Below, piece by piece: positions 25,788 to 38,201 of a stretch of DNA of 64,000 nt. The notes under the pieces were generated by a model. It did no database searches. It was not told the origin of the DNA and saw only the letters and a program-made list of their open reading frames with translations. Both the position numbers and the translations under genes were made by a program. Each line of letters begins with the position of its first letter. Position 1 is the first letter of the stretch. Source of the stretch: Phaeosaccion multiseriatum (taxonomy: Eukaryota > Ochrophyta, other classes); contig OZ218950.1 of the NCBI GenBank assembly GCA_965112735.1, positions 5,022,001-5,086,000 on the forward strand, in the 5' to 3' direction.

Positions 25788-28700
25788 ATGAAATTCTCGA
25801 CCTCTTGCCCTCTCGTGCGCAAGTCCCCCCCTCTCCTGCTCTTCTTGGTTTCCCTCTTCCTTGCTGGCACCACCGCCTTCTCGTTGCACCCGGCAAAAAT
25901 GGCGGCCCCCGTTCTCAAGCTGGAACCGTCGTTCACCAAGTATCACAAGATTTTACCGTCTTCGGCTACCACAGCCCGCAATGTGGTACTCATTGGAACC
26001 AAGAACGCCTGTGCCGCCGTGCTTAAGGAAGAAGGGAACGTTCTGGGAGCGTTGAGTGGAGCTGCAAGCGGGGATCGGAAATTGCTTTCAAGCGTGCTTG
26101 AAGGCATGAAGGCCGGGAAAGGTGAGGGCACACAGCCGAGGGGTTTACCGCCCTGCTGAGCTCTACACGACTGGCGCACGTGTAAGTCACCCCCTGTTGC
26201 CCATCCACCCCTTTCACCAACCTCCCGTCGCCCTCTCTCCACCTCCAAACGAGTAGACAAGGTCGTCTCGAGCGAGGTCTACATCAACCCATCTGCATCT
26301 GAAGAGCCGGTCCGGGTCCAGCTTAGCCTCCTCCCCACCGAATGCTCTAGACACAACTCCCCCGCACTGCCGCACTCTGTGACCGAGGGGGTCCAGACGG
26401 CGTGGGGAAGCAACGTCAAGGGCGACGTGAGCGTCCTGCTTGTGCTCGAAGACCCCGCCCACGCCTATGCGGCAGGTGAGAGATCAGAATCGAGACAAGT
26501 GAGCCAAAGAGGCGTAGGAGTCGGCATAGGAATGTCTGCTGTTGCTCCCTCTTGACGGAAAAGGTGATGTGTGCGTCCTTTCCTTCCGTCCTTCCCACGT
26601 GGAACCCCTTTCCTTCTTTCGGTGCAGGATGCGCGGTCGCTCGGGCAGTGCCTACGTTCCACTCGAAGCTCAGCACTCCTGCACCCCGTGATGTCAACGT
26701 CTACTTCACACAAGGTGCGTAGGGAGGAGGGTGGAAGGAATACGGTGTGTGGTGGGGTGGACGGCGCGCATCCCTTGTTTGTCTTCGTCCCGCTCCTCAC
26801 TTCCTCTTGCCCTGCCCCCCCCACCCCACCCCCCCCCTCCTTCCTTCCCTCTTGCTCCCAATCGCCCACCTCGCACCCCACGGCTGGTTTATTTTCCTAT
26901 ATGGTCTGAAACAGCAGCCTCAAGCGCATCAACAGCAGCCTCAAACGCAATGGACAAGGCTGTTGATGACTGCGCCGTGACCGCCGAAGGGTGAGAGCAA
27001 AGCCAGAGATGGATCCCATCCACCCAATCATAAAGTGCATCTATTGAATCCAACCAAAAGAATGCCCTCCTTCCCTGGAAGATGCATGCATCGGCCTGCG
27101 AAGATGTGCGTGCTTTGAAGTGTCCACCCCTCCTCTCCTTTTGCTTAGTGCCACTCTCCCGCCCTCCCCCACCCTCTCGCCTCTCTCCCTGTAAGCGCAG
27201 CATCCAACTGGCTGCTATGTTGGTGGATGCCCCTCCCAACTTTCTGCACTGCACTGAGTTCACTGCGCATGCGGTCAACATCGCCGCTGCCCTGCCCAAC
27301 ACCGAGTCCACAGTCATCAAGTGAGGGAGAAGGCGTGTATACGTGTATGCTTGTACTCCACCGGCAACACTGGTGGCTAACTGACTGACTGGTCGACTGA
27401 CTGACTGACTGTCTGAGTGGCCTGCTAATCGAATTGCGTCGCTATCTATCCGTGCCTGCTTGCAGGGGAGAGGCCCTGCGGGAGGCAGGTATGGGAGGCA
27501 TCTACGGCGTAGGCAAGGCCGCCGTGGAGCCTCCAGGTCAGTCACTCACTCACTCACTCACTCATTCACTGGCTCACCCACCCACCCACTCACTCACCCA
27601 CACACCCACTCACTCACTCACTCACCTACGCACCCACCCACCCACTCATTCACTCATCCACTCACTCACTTATTTACTCCCGCACTCACTTTCCCACTCC
27701 CTCACCCACTCACTCCTCCCCCCCTCACTCACTCACTAATTCGCTCACTCGCTCTCAGCCCTCGTGCTGCTGAGCCACACGCCGCCGGACTCGGGCGACA
27801 AGCCTTCCGTGGTATGGGTGGTGAGTGCCATGTGCTGCCTTCTTGCGGCCGTCCTTCCGTGTCTGTCCAACACACCTTGCAACCATCCCTCATTTGCGTC
27901 GGTTGGTACCTTGTTGCTGTGCGTGTGGTTGTGTGTTCTCACCAACTCTTGGGCGTGTCCTCCTCCTCCTCCTTCTCCTCCTCCTCCTCCTCCTCCTCCT
28001 CCTCCTCCTCCTCCTCCTCCTCCTCCTCCTCCTCCTCCTCTTCCTCCTCCCCCTCCTCCCCCCCCCCCTCCTCCTCCTCCTCCTCCTCCCCCTCCTCCTC
28101 TTCCTCCTTCTCCTCCACAGGGCAAGGGAATTGTATACGATACCGGTGGGCTCAGCATCAAGACCAAGACAGGTGCACACGGGCGGACAGGAGAAGGTGG
28201 AGAGGGATAGGGGAATAGGGAGAGAAGGAGAGGGGGAGAGAGAGGGGGAGAGCCTCCCGAGCTGCTGCTGCTGTCCTCTGGATGGTTTCTCTGCCATTGC
28301 TCCGTACCCGTCTCCGCCCCTGCCGGGCCGGTCCACTCTCTCATTCCCATGACCACCTACTACTCTGACCCTTGTCAGGCATGCCGGGCATGAAGAGAGA
28401 CATGGGTGGAGCGGCGGCCATTCTGGCTGCCTTCCAGGCGGCGGTCAAGAGCGGCAAGTGCACAGAGCCCCTACACGCCATCCTCTGTCTGGTGCGTTGC
28501 TTCCTTCACCTTTTGTTGAGGGAGTCAGAGGCGCCCCCCCCGTCAGCTCATTCAGTTCATTCAGTTCATTCAGTTCATTCAGTTCATTCAGTTCATTCAT
28601 CCTGGGGCTTGGTGGGGCGCTTGGTTGGTTGGTGCTCCCTTGGTGGTACCCTCTGGTGATGCTGGTGTGCTGGCTTGGGGGTGTCGACAACGACCCGCGG

Positions 28701-29593
28701 GGGGGGGGCATGCAACGCACTCACCCGATATGAAACCAAACTCTGCTCTGCCCTGCTCGGCGAATGACTGGCCGACTGCCTGCCTGACTGATTCGACTGA
28801 CAGACTGACTGATTGACTGACCGACTGACCAACTGCCCCACTACCTGACCGAATTATCATGATTAGACGAATGATTGACCGACCCGAACGACTGAATGCC
28901 TGTTATTCTACTGTTATTGTACTGTTGTTTTTCTGTGGTTGTTCTGTTGTTGGTCAGGCGGAGAACAGTGTGGCGAGCTGCGCAACTCGTCCGGACGACA
29001 TCCACACTCTCTACTCTGGCAAGACCGTTGAGATCAACAACACGGGTGAGTGGGGGGGGTGCGTGAGTGAATGAGTGAATGAGTGAGTGAGCGAGTGAGC
29101 GAGTGGGTGCGTGAGTGAGTGAGCGAGTGAGTGAGTGAGCGAATGATTGAGTGACTCACCCCCTCTCCCTCTCCCCGATCAGACGCCGAGGGTCGACTGG
29201 TGCTCGCAGACGGAGTGGCGTACGCGGCTCGCCACCTCAAGCCCAAGGTCATCATCGACATGGCCACCTTGACGGGGGCTCAAGGAGTGGCCACAGGTAA
29301 GGAAGGCGGAAGGCGTGCGTAGTATAGGCGGGCTTGCCTTACTGACCTACCGACTTACTGACTTACTGACTTACTGACTTACTGACTTGCCTGACCCTCC
29401 CCCCGCCCCCCTGCCTCTGTCAGGCAAGAGACACGGTGCTTTGGTCTGCAACGACGAAGCCACCGAGACGCAGTGCATCGCGGCCGGCAAGACCAGCGGG
29501 GACCTCTGCCATGCCATGCCGTACGCTCCAGAGTTTTACAAGATGGAGTTCGCGTCCTCCGTGGTGAGTGTGTGTACGCGCGCGTGTATATAT

Positions 29594-29626
<33 letters not shown>

Positions 29627-30490
29627 TCCCGTGTCCTCCTTCGTGCGCCACTTTTCTCAATTGCGTCTTTCCTTTTGTCGCTCTCTGCCCTACCTGTAAC
29701 CGCCATTGTGTCTGAACAACCAACTTGTCCTCCTTTGTGTCCGAATCACCACTAGGCCGATATGAAGAACTCCGTGGCAGACAGGGCCAATGCGCAAGTC
29801 TCTTGCGCCGGGCAATTCATTGCCAATCATTTGGAGGATTACATTGGCGGGGGTGAGTGAGTCAGTGAGTCAGTGAGTCAGTGCGTGAGGGAGGGAGTGA
29901 GTGAGTGCGTGGTTGAGTCAGTGAGTGAGTGCGTGAGTGAGTCAGTGAGTGAGTGAGTGAGGGAGGGAGTGACTCAGTCAGTTCGTCAGTGAGTCAGTCA
30001 GTGAGAATGCAAACGAAGTGAGTGGTGTTACCAATTGTAGACAGCGGTACCTCAGGTTCAACGCAAAGCGATGTCGCAATTCACAAGTCCTACCATTGTT
30101 CTTTTCTCTCTCCCTCTCCCTCTTCTCTCCTTCTCCGCTGCTCTTCCTCCCCTCGCCGCCGCGGTCAGACGGGAAGTGGCTCCACATCGACATGGCGTAC
30201 CCTGCCAGTAAGGGCGAACGAGCGACAGGTGCGTAGACTGGCGACTCGTCGTGACCCACTCTCCGTCCGTCACTCACTCACCCAATCACTCAGTCACTCA
30301 CGGACTCACTCACTCACTCACTCACTCGTTGCTTGTACCGCTCACACTCTAGTGCCGCTTTCTCCCCCTTGCGCTTCTCTCACCCCTCTACCCGCTCTTG
30401 CTTGTTCCACACGCACACACACACACACACACACACATGTCTATAGGCTATGGAGTGGCCCTTCTGTACTCGCTTCTCGATCTACTCTGA
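25788..30490 (+). CDS. NPEPL1: M17 leucyl aminopeptidase family, NPEPL1 type
   Basis: Two-metal aminopeptidase. Fifteen exons join in phase: 25788-26121, 26257-26475, 26628-26714, 26915-26990, 27201-27320, 27466-27536, 27759-27820, 28121-28172, 28379-28491, 28958-29045, 29183-29296, 29424-29563, 29756-29852, 30169-30228 and 30447-30490. Metal-binding and catalytic blocks are intact: [22 protein letters not shown] and [15 protein letters not shown], the last split by an intron inside the signature. IYGVGKA and HLEDYIGG also match NPEPL1. The N-terminus is a signal-peptide-like segment ([19 protein letters not shown]) ending in an Ala-Phe motif typical of stramenopile plastid presequences. A second in-frame ATG at 25899 has a better context (aaaATGg) and would give a protein without it. 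Confidence 0.93.
27537..27740 (+). repeat. CACT-type microsatellite in NPEPL1 intron 6
   Basis: Degenerate tetranucleotide (actc)n with ccca variants fills most of the intron between exons ending at 27536 and starting at 27759. Confidence 0.9.
27958..28115 (+). repeat. (CTC)n microsatellite before the acceptor of NPEPL1 exon 8
   Basis: Pyrimidine triplet repeat directly upstream of the acceptor at 28120, forming an oversized polypyrimidine tract. Confidence 0.9.
28550..28600 (+). repeat. 10-base tandem repeat (TTCAGTTCAT)n
   Basis: Five near-perfect copies in the NPEPL1 intron between exons ending at 28491 and starting at 28958. Confidence 0.85.
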
Positions 30491-31634
30491 TCTATGAGTG
30501 AGGGGACTAAGCAAAGAGGGCAAAGAGGTTTTGGGAAATGAGGAGATATTTTTTATCACGAAGAGATGGGCTTCTCATCATCAGTGAGGAGAGAGAAAAA
30601 AGAGGTGAAAAAGAGGCGAAAGAGAAGAATGAAAAAAATTGAAACTTCAAACTCACTCGTTCACCCTCTCCCCCGTCTTCATTACAATACAAAGGGAGAG
30701 AGCCAGCCTTCACACCCGCCTTCCACCTTTCGCAGAGGCTCTTGCTGATAAGGTAGTTTAGAGCGGTACCGCAGCCCGTCGCTATCTGTTTGGAGAAGCT
30801 TCCGGTCGTGGGAGGCAGGAAAAATCTCTTGTGACGAAGGGGGGTCCCCCCACGGAGACAAAACAAAGGCACGAAGCAGCCAACTGAGCTCCTCTTTGTG
30901 AGTACTATGAAGTCGACGATGATTAGCTCTGTAGGTAGCTCAGACTTCCCGCTGGTGCTGCCGCTCTGCGTTTATCGCGTGTCCCGCCATGTTGAAGCTT
31001 TCTTGCCCCTAAGAAGCAGGCCACCTCTGCCACTCTTGTCGCCTCTTCCATCTATATCTAAGGATCAGTTTTTCCCACTCCCCCCTTTCACTAACTGGCC
31101 TCTTCTTGGACGCCTTGCTCCCCTCTCTTTCGCCTCTGACTGTGTTCCACACACTTTACAGCTGAGTCTGCCTGACAAGCAGGAAGATTCGCAGGAAGGT
31201 CAGATTCTCGGAAGGAGGGTCAACAGCAATGAACGCTTGAGCAAGTCCGTCCACACGCCTTGTCCTCATCACTTTCATGGGTGGGGTCTGCAGCCGGAGG
31301 CGTAGACACGGTGAAAGGGGAGGGCGGCGAGCTAGTGGCCTGCCTCCTGCCTCGCTGCCCCTCCATCAGGGCGGACGGCCTCGCTGGCAGCCTGCGAGGA
31401 GCCTGAGCGGCAGGTAAGCAGCGGACCCACTTTTCTGGTACTGTAGCAATGGGAAGGGGTTTCTATCTCACAGGAGAAAAAAATTTGAAGACTCGTTCCC
31501 ACACTTGCTGGGTAGATCCAAATGGACCCTTTTGAGAGTAGTAGTGTGAGTGAGAGTTTCCGTCGTCCCCCCCTCCCGCCCTGCCCTCTTCCCCCCTCCC
31601 GCCCTGGCCTTTACTGAAAACACAATATCCCCGA
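30491..31634. other. Intergenic region between NPEPL1 and the LRR gene
   Basis: About 1.1 kb of mostly unique sequence holding the 3' end of NPEPL1 and the presumed promoter of the LRR gene. No AATAAA, RNA gene or long open frame with recognisable content was seen. Confidence 0.5.
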
Positions 31635-33434
31635 ATGCACAAACACGGCTTTCCGCTTGGCGGCGCTCCATCGCCTCCTCCCATCATCGTCACCAGCAGC
31701 AGCAGCGACGACTCCGAAGGAGAGGAAACGAACGAAGAGGAGGAGGAGGAGGAGGAGGAGGAGGCCGCGGGGGCACTACCAAGACAAGCCGAAGGCGAGG
31801 AGAACTCTAGACGCGGCATCCTGAGCTGGCAGGAGGAAGAAGGGCGGTCCTCCGCGTCTCTGTCTTTCGCCGCGGGTGCCAGGACCAGCAACAGGAATAG
31901 GAGCAGTAGCAACACCACCACCACCCACAGCAGCAGTAGCGACGACCCCTTGATCGGTAGCCGCCTCCGTCGACGCAGCACTTCACGGCATCATCACCAG
32001 CAGCACCTTACGGCCGCAAGAAGGATGACTGAGGGAGAAGCAGCTTCTCCAGCTGGAGCGGCGGCCGCAGCAGCAGCAGCAGGAGGAGAAGGAGAAGGAG
32101 GGGGAGGAAGCAGCCCTCAAACACCTCCTTTCGGCCAGTCCCCTCCTTGTCTGGCCCTCCTGCCCCTACCCGCCTGGCGCATTGAGGCTGCTGCTTCAGC
32201 TGTATCACCGAATGCTGCTGCTGCTGGTGGTGGTGGTGGTGCTGCTGCTGCCCGTTCGAGTGGACGACTGCAATCTCCTCTTGGTATCGGGTGGAGGCGG
32301 GCCCAAAGAGACGAGAAGAAGGAGGAGAGGGACGAGGAGGTGGACAGCATGGATGGATCGGCCGATCTGAGGAGGAGGAGGAGAGTGGGGAGACGCCACA
32401 AGAGGGTGGCGTACTTGCAGCCTGCGGCTGCTGCTGTAGCACCAACTGCTACGGCCAACTCTAACCGTGGAGGGGGAGAGGCTCTGGCTCTTACAGGCCC
32501 TGTTGCTGTTTCTGCTGCTGCTGCTGGTGCTGCTAGTGCTGCTGGTGGAGCTTCTTCGTTCGCTCCCATGGCGACAGTGCGTATGGGGGAGAGTGCTACA
32601 TCGGCTTCGGGAGGAGGGGCGGAAGGAGGAGGTGTAGCGGAAGGCCTCTCGGGAAGAGGAGAGAGGAGAGGGGGGGGGCGGAGGTCAAGATCCTTCACGG
32701 AGGCAAGCGTTGACAGCAGAGGAGGGGGTCGGCAGGGACTGGGACAGAGCGGTGACTGTCCGTACGGTAGTAGGTTCTGCAGGGGCACGGACGTGGCGAA
32801 CTTGCAGGCCGGCAACAATGGTGCCAGTGGTGTCGTCAATGGTGCTGCTACGGGTGCCACTGGCGTCAGCGTTGGTACTCGCAGCGGCAGCGGCAACAAC
32901 AACAACAACAAACGGCGGAGCTGCAGTGACGAGTTTGCTGGCTATGCGGGCAGGAAGGTGGCCCATGCGGGCAGTGTGAAGTCTTGCTGGACGGAAGGCT
33001 CATCGGCGTCCCTCCTCTCTCGCGAGTGGCCTGCAGCGTTGGACAGGCAGCACAGGCAGCTTGCCAGGCTGTATACCGACAGCTCTCGACGCGCCCTGTA
33101 TGGAGAGCAGGAGGAGGAGGAGGAGGAGGAGGAGGAGCACGAGGAGGGAGAGCACCCAACTGGGGACTCCGGCGGCGGCGGAGGCGGTGGTGATGGTGAC
33201 TCTTCTTCTCCTCCTCCTCCTCCTCCTCCACCTCCTCCTGCTCCTCTTTTTCTTCGTCCTCCACCACCACCACCTCCTCCTCCTCCTCTTTCTCTTCATT
33301 CTCTACTTCGTTCTACTCCTCCTTCTCCTCGCTCCTCTCGCCCACCCGTCCCCTCCCTCCTTGCGATCTCTGTACGGAGCGTGTGTCAGCAGGTGCTTCA
33401 GGGCAATCCCGAGGGGAAGGAGGGGCAAAAACAG

Positions 33435-33485
<51 letters not shown>

Positions 33486-34583
33486 CCAATGGTGGTCGAG
33501 GCGGGGCGTTTGCCCAAGGAGGCCGTGGATGCTTGCATGTCCTCCCTGACCATCCACAGCGCCCTCTCCATCTCTTGCCTACACGCCTTCCGCCACTGTG
33601 AGGTCCAGCGGCTCTCTCTGGCGAGCTGTGCCCCGAGGGTGGACGACGCGTGGCTGGAGAGCGCACTCTGTCCCCATTGCTGCGGGTCGCTGGAAGCACT
33701 GGACCTGTCGAACTGCAGCGGCATTACGGACGAGGGAATGGCCAAGCTTCCCCCTCGTATGTTCAGCAGGAACCTCACCTCCATCAGCCTCCTCAACTGC
33801 CATCGCCTCAGCGACCGAGCCACGCTCCTCTTCGGCCTCGCTACCAACCTTACTAGCCTGAGCCTGGCCTACTGCCGCAACCTCCGGGACCCCGGCCTCT
33901 CCTCCATTCGAGGGCTACGACAGTTACGACAACTGGACCTGGAGGGGTGCGAGCGCGTAACGGACGAGGCAATGGTTGTGGTGGGCGGACTGGTGTTGCT
34001 TCGAGAGCTCAATGTATCGCAGTGCCACTGTCTGACTGGGGAGGGGCTCTGGAAGCTGCGTGCCCTGCGTCTGTTGGCCGCCCTTAACTTGGGCTGGTGC
34101 AGGGGCTTGCAGCACTCACTCGAGCCCAAAAGTAGGCTGTGGATGAATGGGAGCAGCAGCCGGAACAGTGGTGATGGCGCTGGTGGCGGCGGTGGTGATG
34201 CTAGTGGTGGTGCTGGTGGTGGTGGCGGTGGTGTCGGGCACCGGCGGAGACGAGACGAGGCCACAATGGACGATACGATCTCCTCCATCTACGCCAGCAA
34301 CAGTCGGAACAGCACAAGGAGCCATATGCACGGCCGCCGCCGCCGTCGGAGCTGGAGCAGCGCTGTAACTGTAAGCAGTCCTATGGATCATCATCCTCCT
34401 GACAGCAGTGGAGAGGGCCCTTCAGCAGGCCCGGCGGGAGGAGGAGAAGGAGGGGGGGCGGTGGGGCTTATGGGGTCCCGACTGCCTTGGCGTCAGCAGC
34501 AGCAGCGGAGGGTGCGAACCATTGTCAGCAGGATGAGGCATCCCCAGCGGAGCGAGCAGGAGAGGCTTCGAAGGCAGCACCTT

Positions 34584-34628
<45 letters not shown>

Positions 34629-36455
34629 GAGGAGGAGGAGGAGGAGGAGGAGGAGGAGGAGGCGGCGGCGACAGGCCATGGCGCTTGGGATGAGGTAAGG
34701 AGGGGGAGGGGGAGTTTCGACGACGTGCCTGTGCCTGGGCGCAATTTTGCGTATATGTATGTTGCGTGTATGTTGCGTGTAAAACCCCAACGCTAGGGAG
34801 GAACCCTGTGAGGGCCCCCGAGGGAAGGGAAGGAGAGGCAAGGTCGGGCCACGGTCCTACGTGCTCCTTCACCCGCTGACTCCCTCTCTCCCGCTACTGC
34901 TTGCTGCTGCTGCTGCTGCTGCTGCTACTCCACAACGCTGGCACGGTACCAACTCTCTCACCTCTCTCTCTTTGCCCTTCTCCCTTGTCGCCCCATCCGT
35001 CCTTCTCCTGCCTCCTTCTCCCTTCTCCTTTCGCCAACAGGACGCTCGAGAAGAGGCGGAATACGGCAACCGATTGCCCGATCTACCCTCCCTCACCAAG
35101 CTATCTGTGGCCCGCCTCGGCCTGACCGACGAGACTCTCCGCGACCTTGCTCGCTCCTCTCCTCTCCTCAAGGCGCTCAACCTCGATGGCTGCGTCAGGT
35201 TCGTCACAGGCCGGGCAGTTGGCTGATGTATCACCAACTTGTGTGCCATTCTACCGCGCACACCCCCCTTCTACTCCTATTACATGGCGACGCCCCCCTC
35301 CCCCCCCCCTTCTCCCCCTCCTCCCCCCCCTCCCCCTCTCGCAGCGTGAGCAACGAGGGGGTGGGCCATCTCCTCTCCCTCCAACACCTTGAGGTACTTG
35401 ACATTAGTCACTGCAGGGAGGTGACTCGTCTCGGCCGTGACCAACCGCAGCTCGACGTCCAGGCTGCTGTCGGTGGACCGGGGGCTGTCGCGGGTGAGAG
35501 GGGTGGTGGTGGTGCTGCTGCTGGTGGTGGTGGTGGTGCTGCTGCTGCTGCTGCTGGTGAGATCCGCTCTCCACTGCTTCTCCTTCCTCGCGGAGCTCGA
35601 CCCGTGGTGCCGCTACACCCTCCACCCCCTCCACCCCCTGCTGCTGCTCTGTTGATGGGGGGGGGGAGGAGGAGGAGTACGACTCTGCAAATGGCGACCA
35701 CTTGCCTGAGGAAGCTTCATACGCTCAACTTGGAGCGAAGCGGGGTGCGCGACAGTGACGTTGGTGCCATTACCAGGTGCGGCGGTATCCGTACTCTGTC
35801 TCTGTGTCTGTCTCTGTGTCTGTCTTTGTGTCTGTCTTTGTGTCTGTGTCTGCTCTGTCTCTCTGTCTCTCTGTCTCTCTGTCTCTCTGTCCCTGTCTCT
35901 ATCTCTGTCTCTGTGTGTGTCTCTGTCTGTGTCTGTGTCTCTACCTCTGTCTCTACCTCTGTCTCTGTCTCTACCTCTGTCTCTGTCTCTGTCTCTGTGT
36001 GTCTCATTGTGTCTCTTTCTGTCTCAAGTCTCTCTCGGGCGGTGACCCTACACATATATCTCTTCTCGGCACGATAAAACAAGTTGAGAAGCTCATCAGT
36101 CTCTGCTTTCTTATCCCACCCCACCCCCGCCCCCACCCCCATTCCCTGTACCCCCTCCCCTTGTCACACAGGCGCTTACCTGCTCTAACCTCCCTCAACC
36201 TCAACACATGTTCCGTGGGAGACAGCGCCGCGCAGGCCCTGGCCTCTGCGGTGCCCGGGCTTCAGAACCTTGACCTCGGAGACACGGAAGTGACTGACGT
36301 GGGGGTGCGGAGCCTCGGGACCCTCAGGGAGCTTCGGTCTCTAAGTCTCTTCTTCTGTGCTGTTTCCGAGCTGGGACTGAGGACCGTGGGCACGCTCTCC
36401 AAGCTCACCTCGCTCAACCTGGACAGCAGGTGAGGGGTGTGCGTGCATGTGTGTG

Positions 36456-36511
<56 letters not shown>

Positions 36512-38201
36512 TCTTTGCGGGTGTGTGCGTGAATGTGTGCGCGCGTGTGTGCGTGTAAGGGATTAGGGGTGGGCGCTCTCACCCCCTCCCTCCTTCTCTC
36601 CCTTCCCTGGGACCCTACATACATGCTCCTCTTATCCTCTATCCAGCCTCTTCAGAGCGACCCTCTGTTAACGGAATACTTCTCCGTCTCGTTGCATTGC
36701 ATAACCACCCGAGACTCTCTGCCCTTCGCGTTGAACATTCGCCATTCGCCATTGGCCTGTGTCTCGTCCCTCCCCTCCCCTCCCCTTCTTTTGTCCGGTT
36801 CTGTGTTTGTTCTGTACCTGTTGTAATGTTCCGCTTGCCATGTACATCCTCCATCTCTTATCCCTTATCCATACCACAGAGAGGTATCCGACGGCGGCGT
36901 GTCGCACCTGGTACACCTCACCTGCCTGCAGACGCTCGACCTGTTCTCCAGTACGGTCTCCGATTCGGGATTGGTCCGCAGCATCGACCGCCTCACAGCC
37001 CTCACTAGCCTGGAGCTGTGCAGCGGTCGCATCACTGACGCGGGGCTTGTGGTGGTGGGGAGACTGCGCAAGGTGAGTTGGTATAGAAGAGGGGAGGGAG
37101 GAGGAGGGGAGGAGGGGGGGGGGAGGGGGGGGGAGAGGAGTCATTCGGAGTGAATACCTCGTGTCAAGTCATTTCGTTGGTTGGGCGGTCACTGTTGTCA
37201 GTCAGACTGTCCGTGAGGCTGTTTTGTTTGTTTGTTTTGTATTTTGTCGCCACTTGTTGTGACAACGAAGGTCCATCCCCTCTCTCCCTCCCTCCCTTAC
37301 TCCCTACTGATACTTTCGAACCTGACCTTTCCACCCACCTCCTGCCCCCTCCTTCCTCCTCCCTCCCCACTCCTTCCTCCTTCCTCCCCCCCCCCCCTCC
37401 TCGCCTTCCCTCCTCTTCCCCTTCCTCCGCTGCAGTTAAAAAGCCTGAACGTGGGCCAGAACCGTAATATCACGGGTGCTGGCGTGCCGCACCTCGCCTC
37501 TCTGTTCGAGCTGCGCCGGCTTAACCTGTCTTACACTAAGGTAAATGTACATTAATGGGTTGAGTGTTGTTATTGTCACGTTAATGCTCGAGCTGCGCCG
37601 GCTTAACCTGTCTTTCGCCTGTACTGTTGTACTCTGGTATTGGTGGTAGGGTGTTATTGGTATATTAATGGGTTGAGTGTTGATATCCTTACGTTAGTGG
37701 TGATGTTGATAGTTCAGTGTTGATATCAGAATATATATATGTTATTTTGTAGTGCTCTTACTCGTAAATAATGGTGGTATTGGTAGTTGAGGGTTAATGG
37801 TGGGATTGGTAGTTGAGGGTTGATATGGGTATGGCATTGATATTGGTAGGGAGTGTTGGTATACATACATCCCTGTTTCTCTCTGTCTCTCTCCTCTTTT
37901 TCTCCCTCGCTCTCTCAATCTCGCTCTCTCACACTCTCGCTCTCCCTCTCTCTCCCTTTCTCTTTCTGTCCTTCTCTCTCTCCCTGTCTCTCTCTTCTCC
38001 CCCCCCCCCCTCTCTCTCTATCCTCCCTCTCTCTCTCTCTTTCCTCTCTCCCCCCTTCTTAAGGTGGACTCTGCGAGCCTTCCCCAGCTGAGCAAGCTGC
38101 TGCAGCTCGAGGCTTTGACCCTGTTCGGATGCCCCGTCGAGCAAGCTCCGATCAAGGAGCTCAAGAGCTGTCTGCCCAATCTTCTCATCGTCAAGACGTG
38201 A
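31635..38201 (+). CDS. Large leucine-rich-repeat protein (cysteine-containing LRR, AMN1/FBXL-like)
   Basis: Seven exons in phase: 31635-34694, 35041-35198, 35345-35776, 36172-36429, 36880-37072, 37436-37540 and 38064-38201, giving 1,447 residues. The first ~630 residues are disordered (poly-Glu, poly-Ser, poly-Pro, poly-Gln encoded by CAG at 33437-33486). LRRs begin near residue 640 (LEALDLSNCSGITDEGMAKL, LTSLSLAYCRNLRDPGLSSI, LDLEGCERVTDEAM). An insert of about 230 low-complexity residues interrupts them, and they resume in exons 2-7, ending LKSCLPNLLIVKT. Cysteine-containing LRRs of this spacing occur in F-box ubiquitin-ligase adaptors and AMN1. No F-box is visible, so a protein-interaction role is all that can be inferred. 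Confidence 0.85.
36456..36512 (+). repeat. (GT)n microsatellite after the donor of LRR exon 4
   Basis: Dinucleotide repeat beginning about 25 bases after the donor at 36430. Confidence 0.9.
37507..37614 (+). repeat. Exon end duplicated into the following intron
   Basis: The 26 bases at 37507-37532, inside LRR exon 6, recur exactly at 37589-37614 in the intron. The following motif attaatgggttgagtgttg also appears twice, near 37551 and 37663. The copies keep no donor site. Confidence 0.85.
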
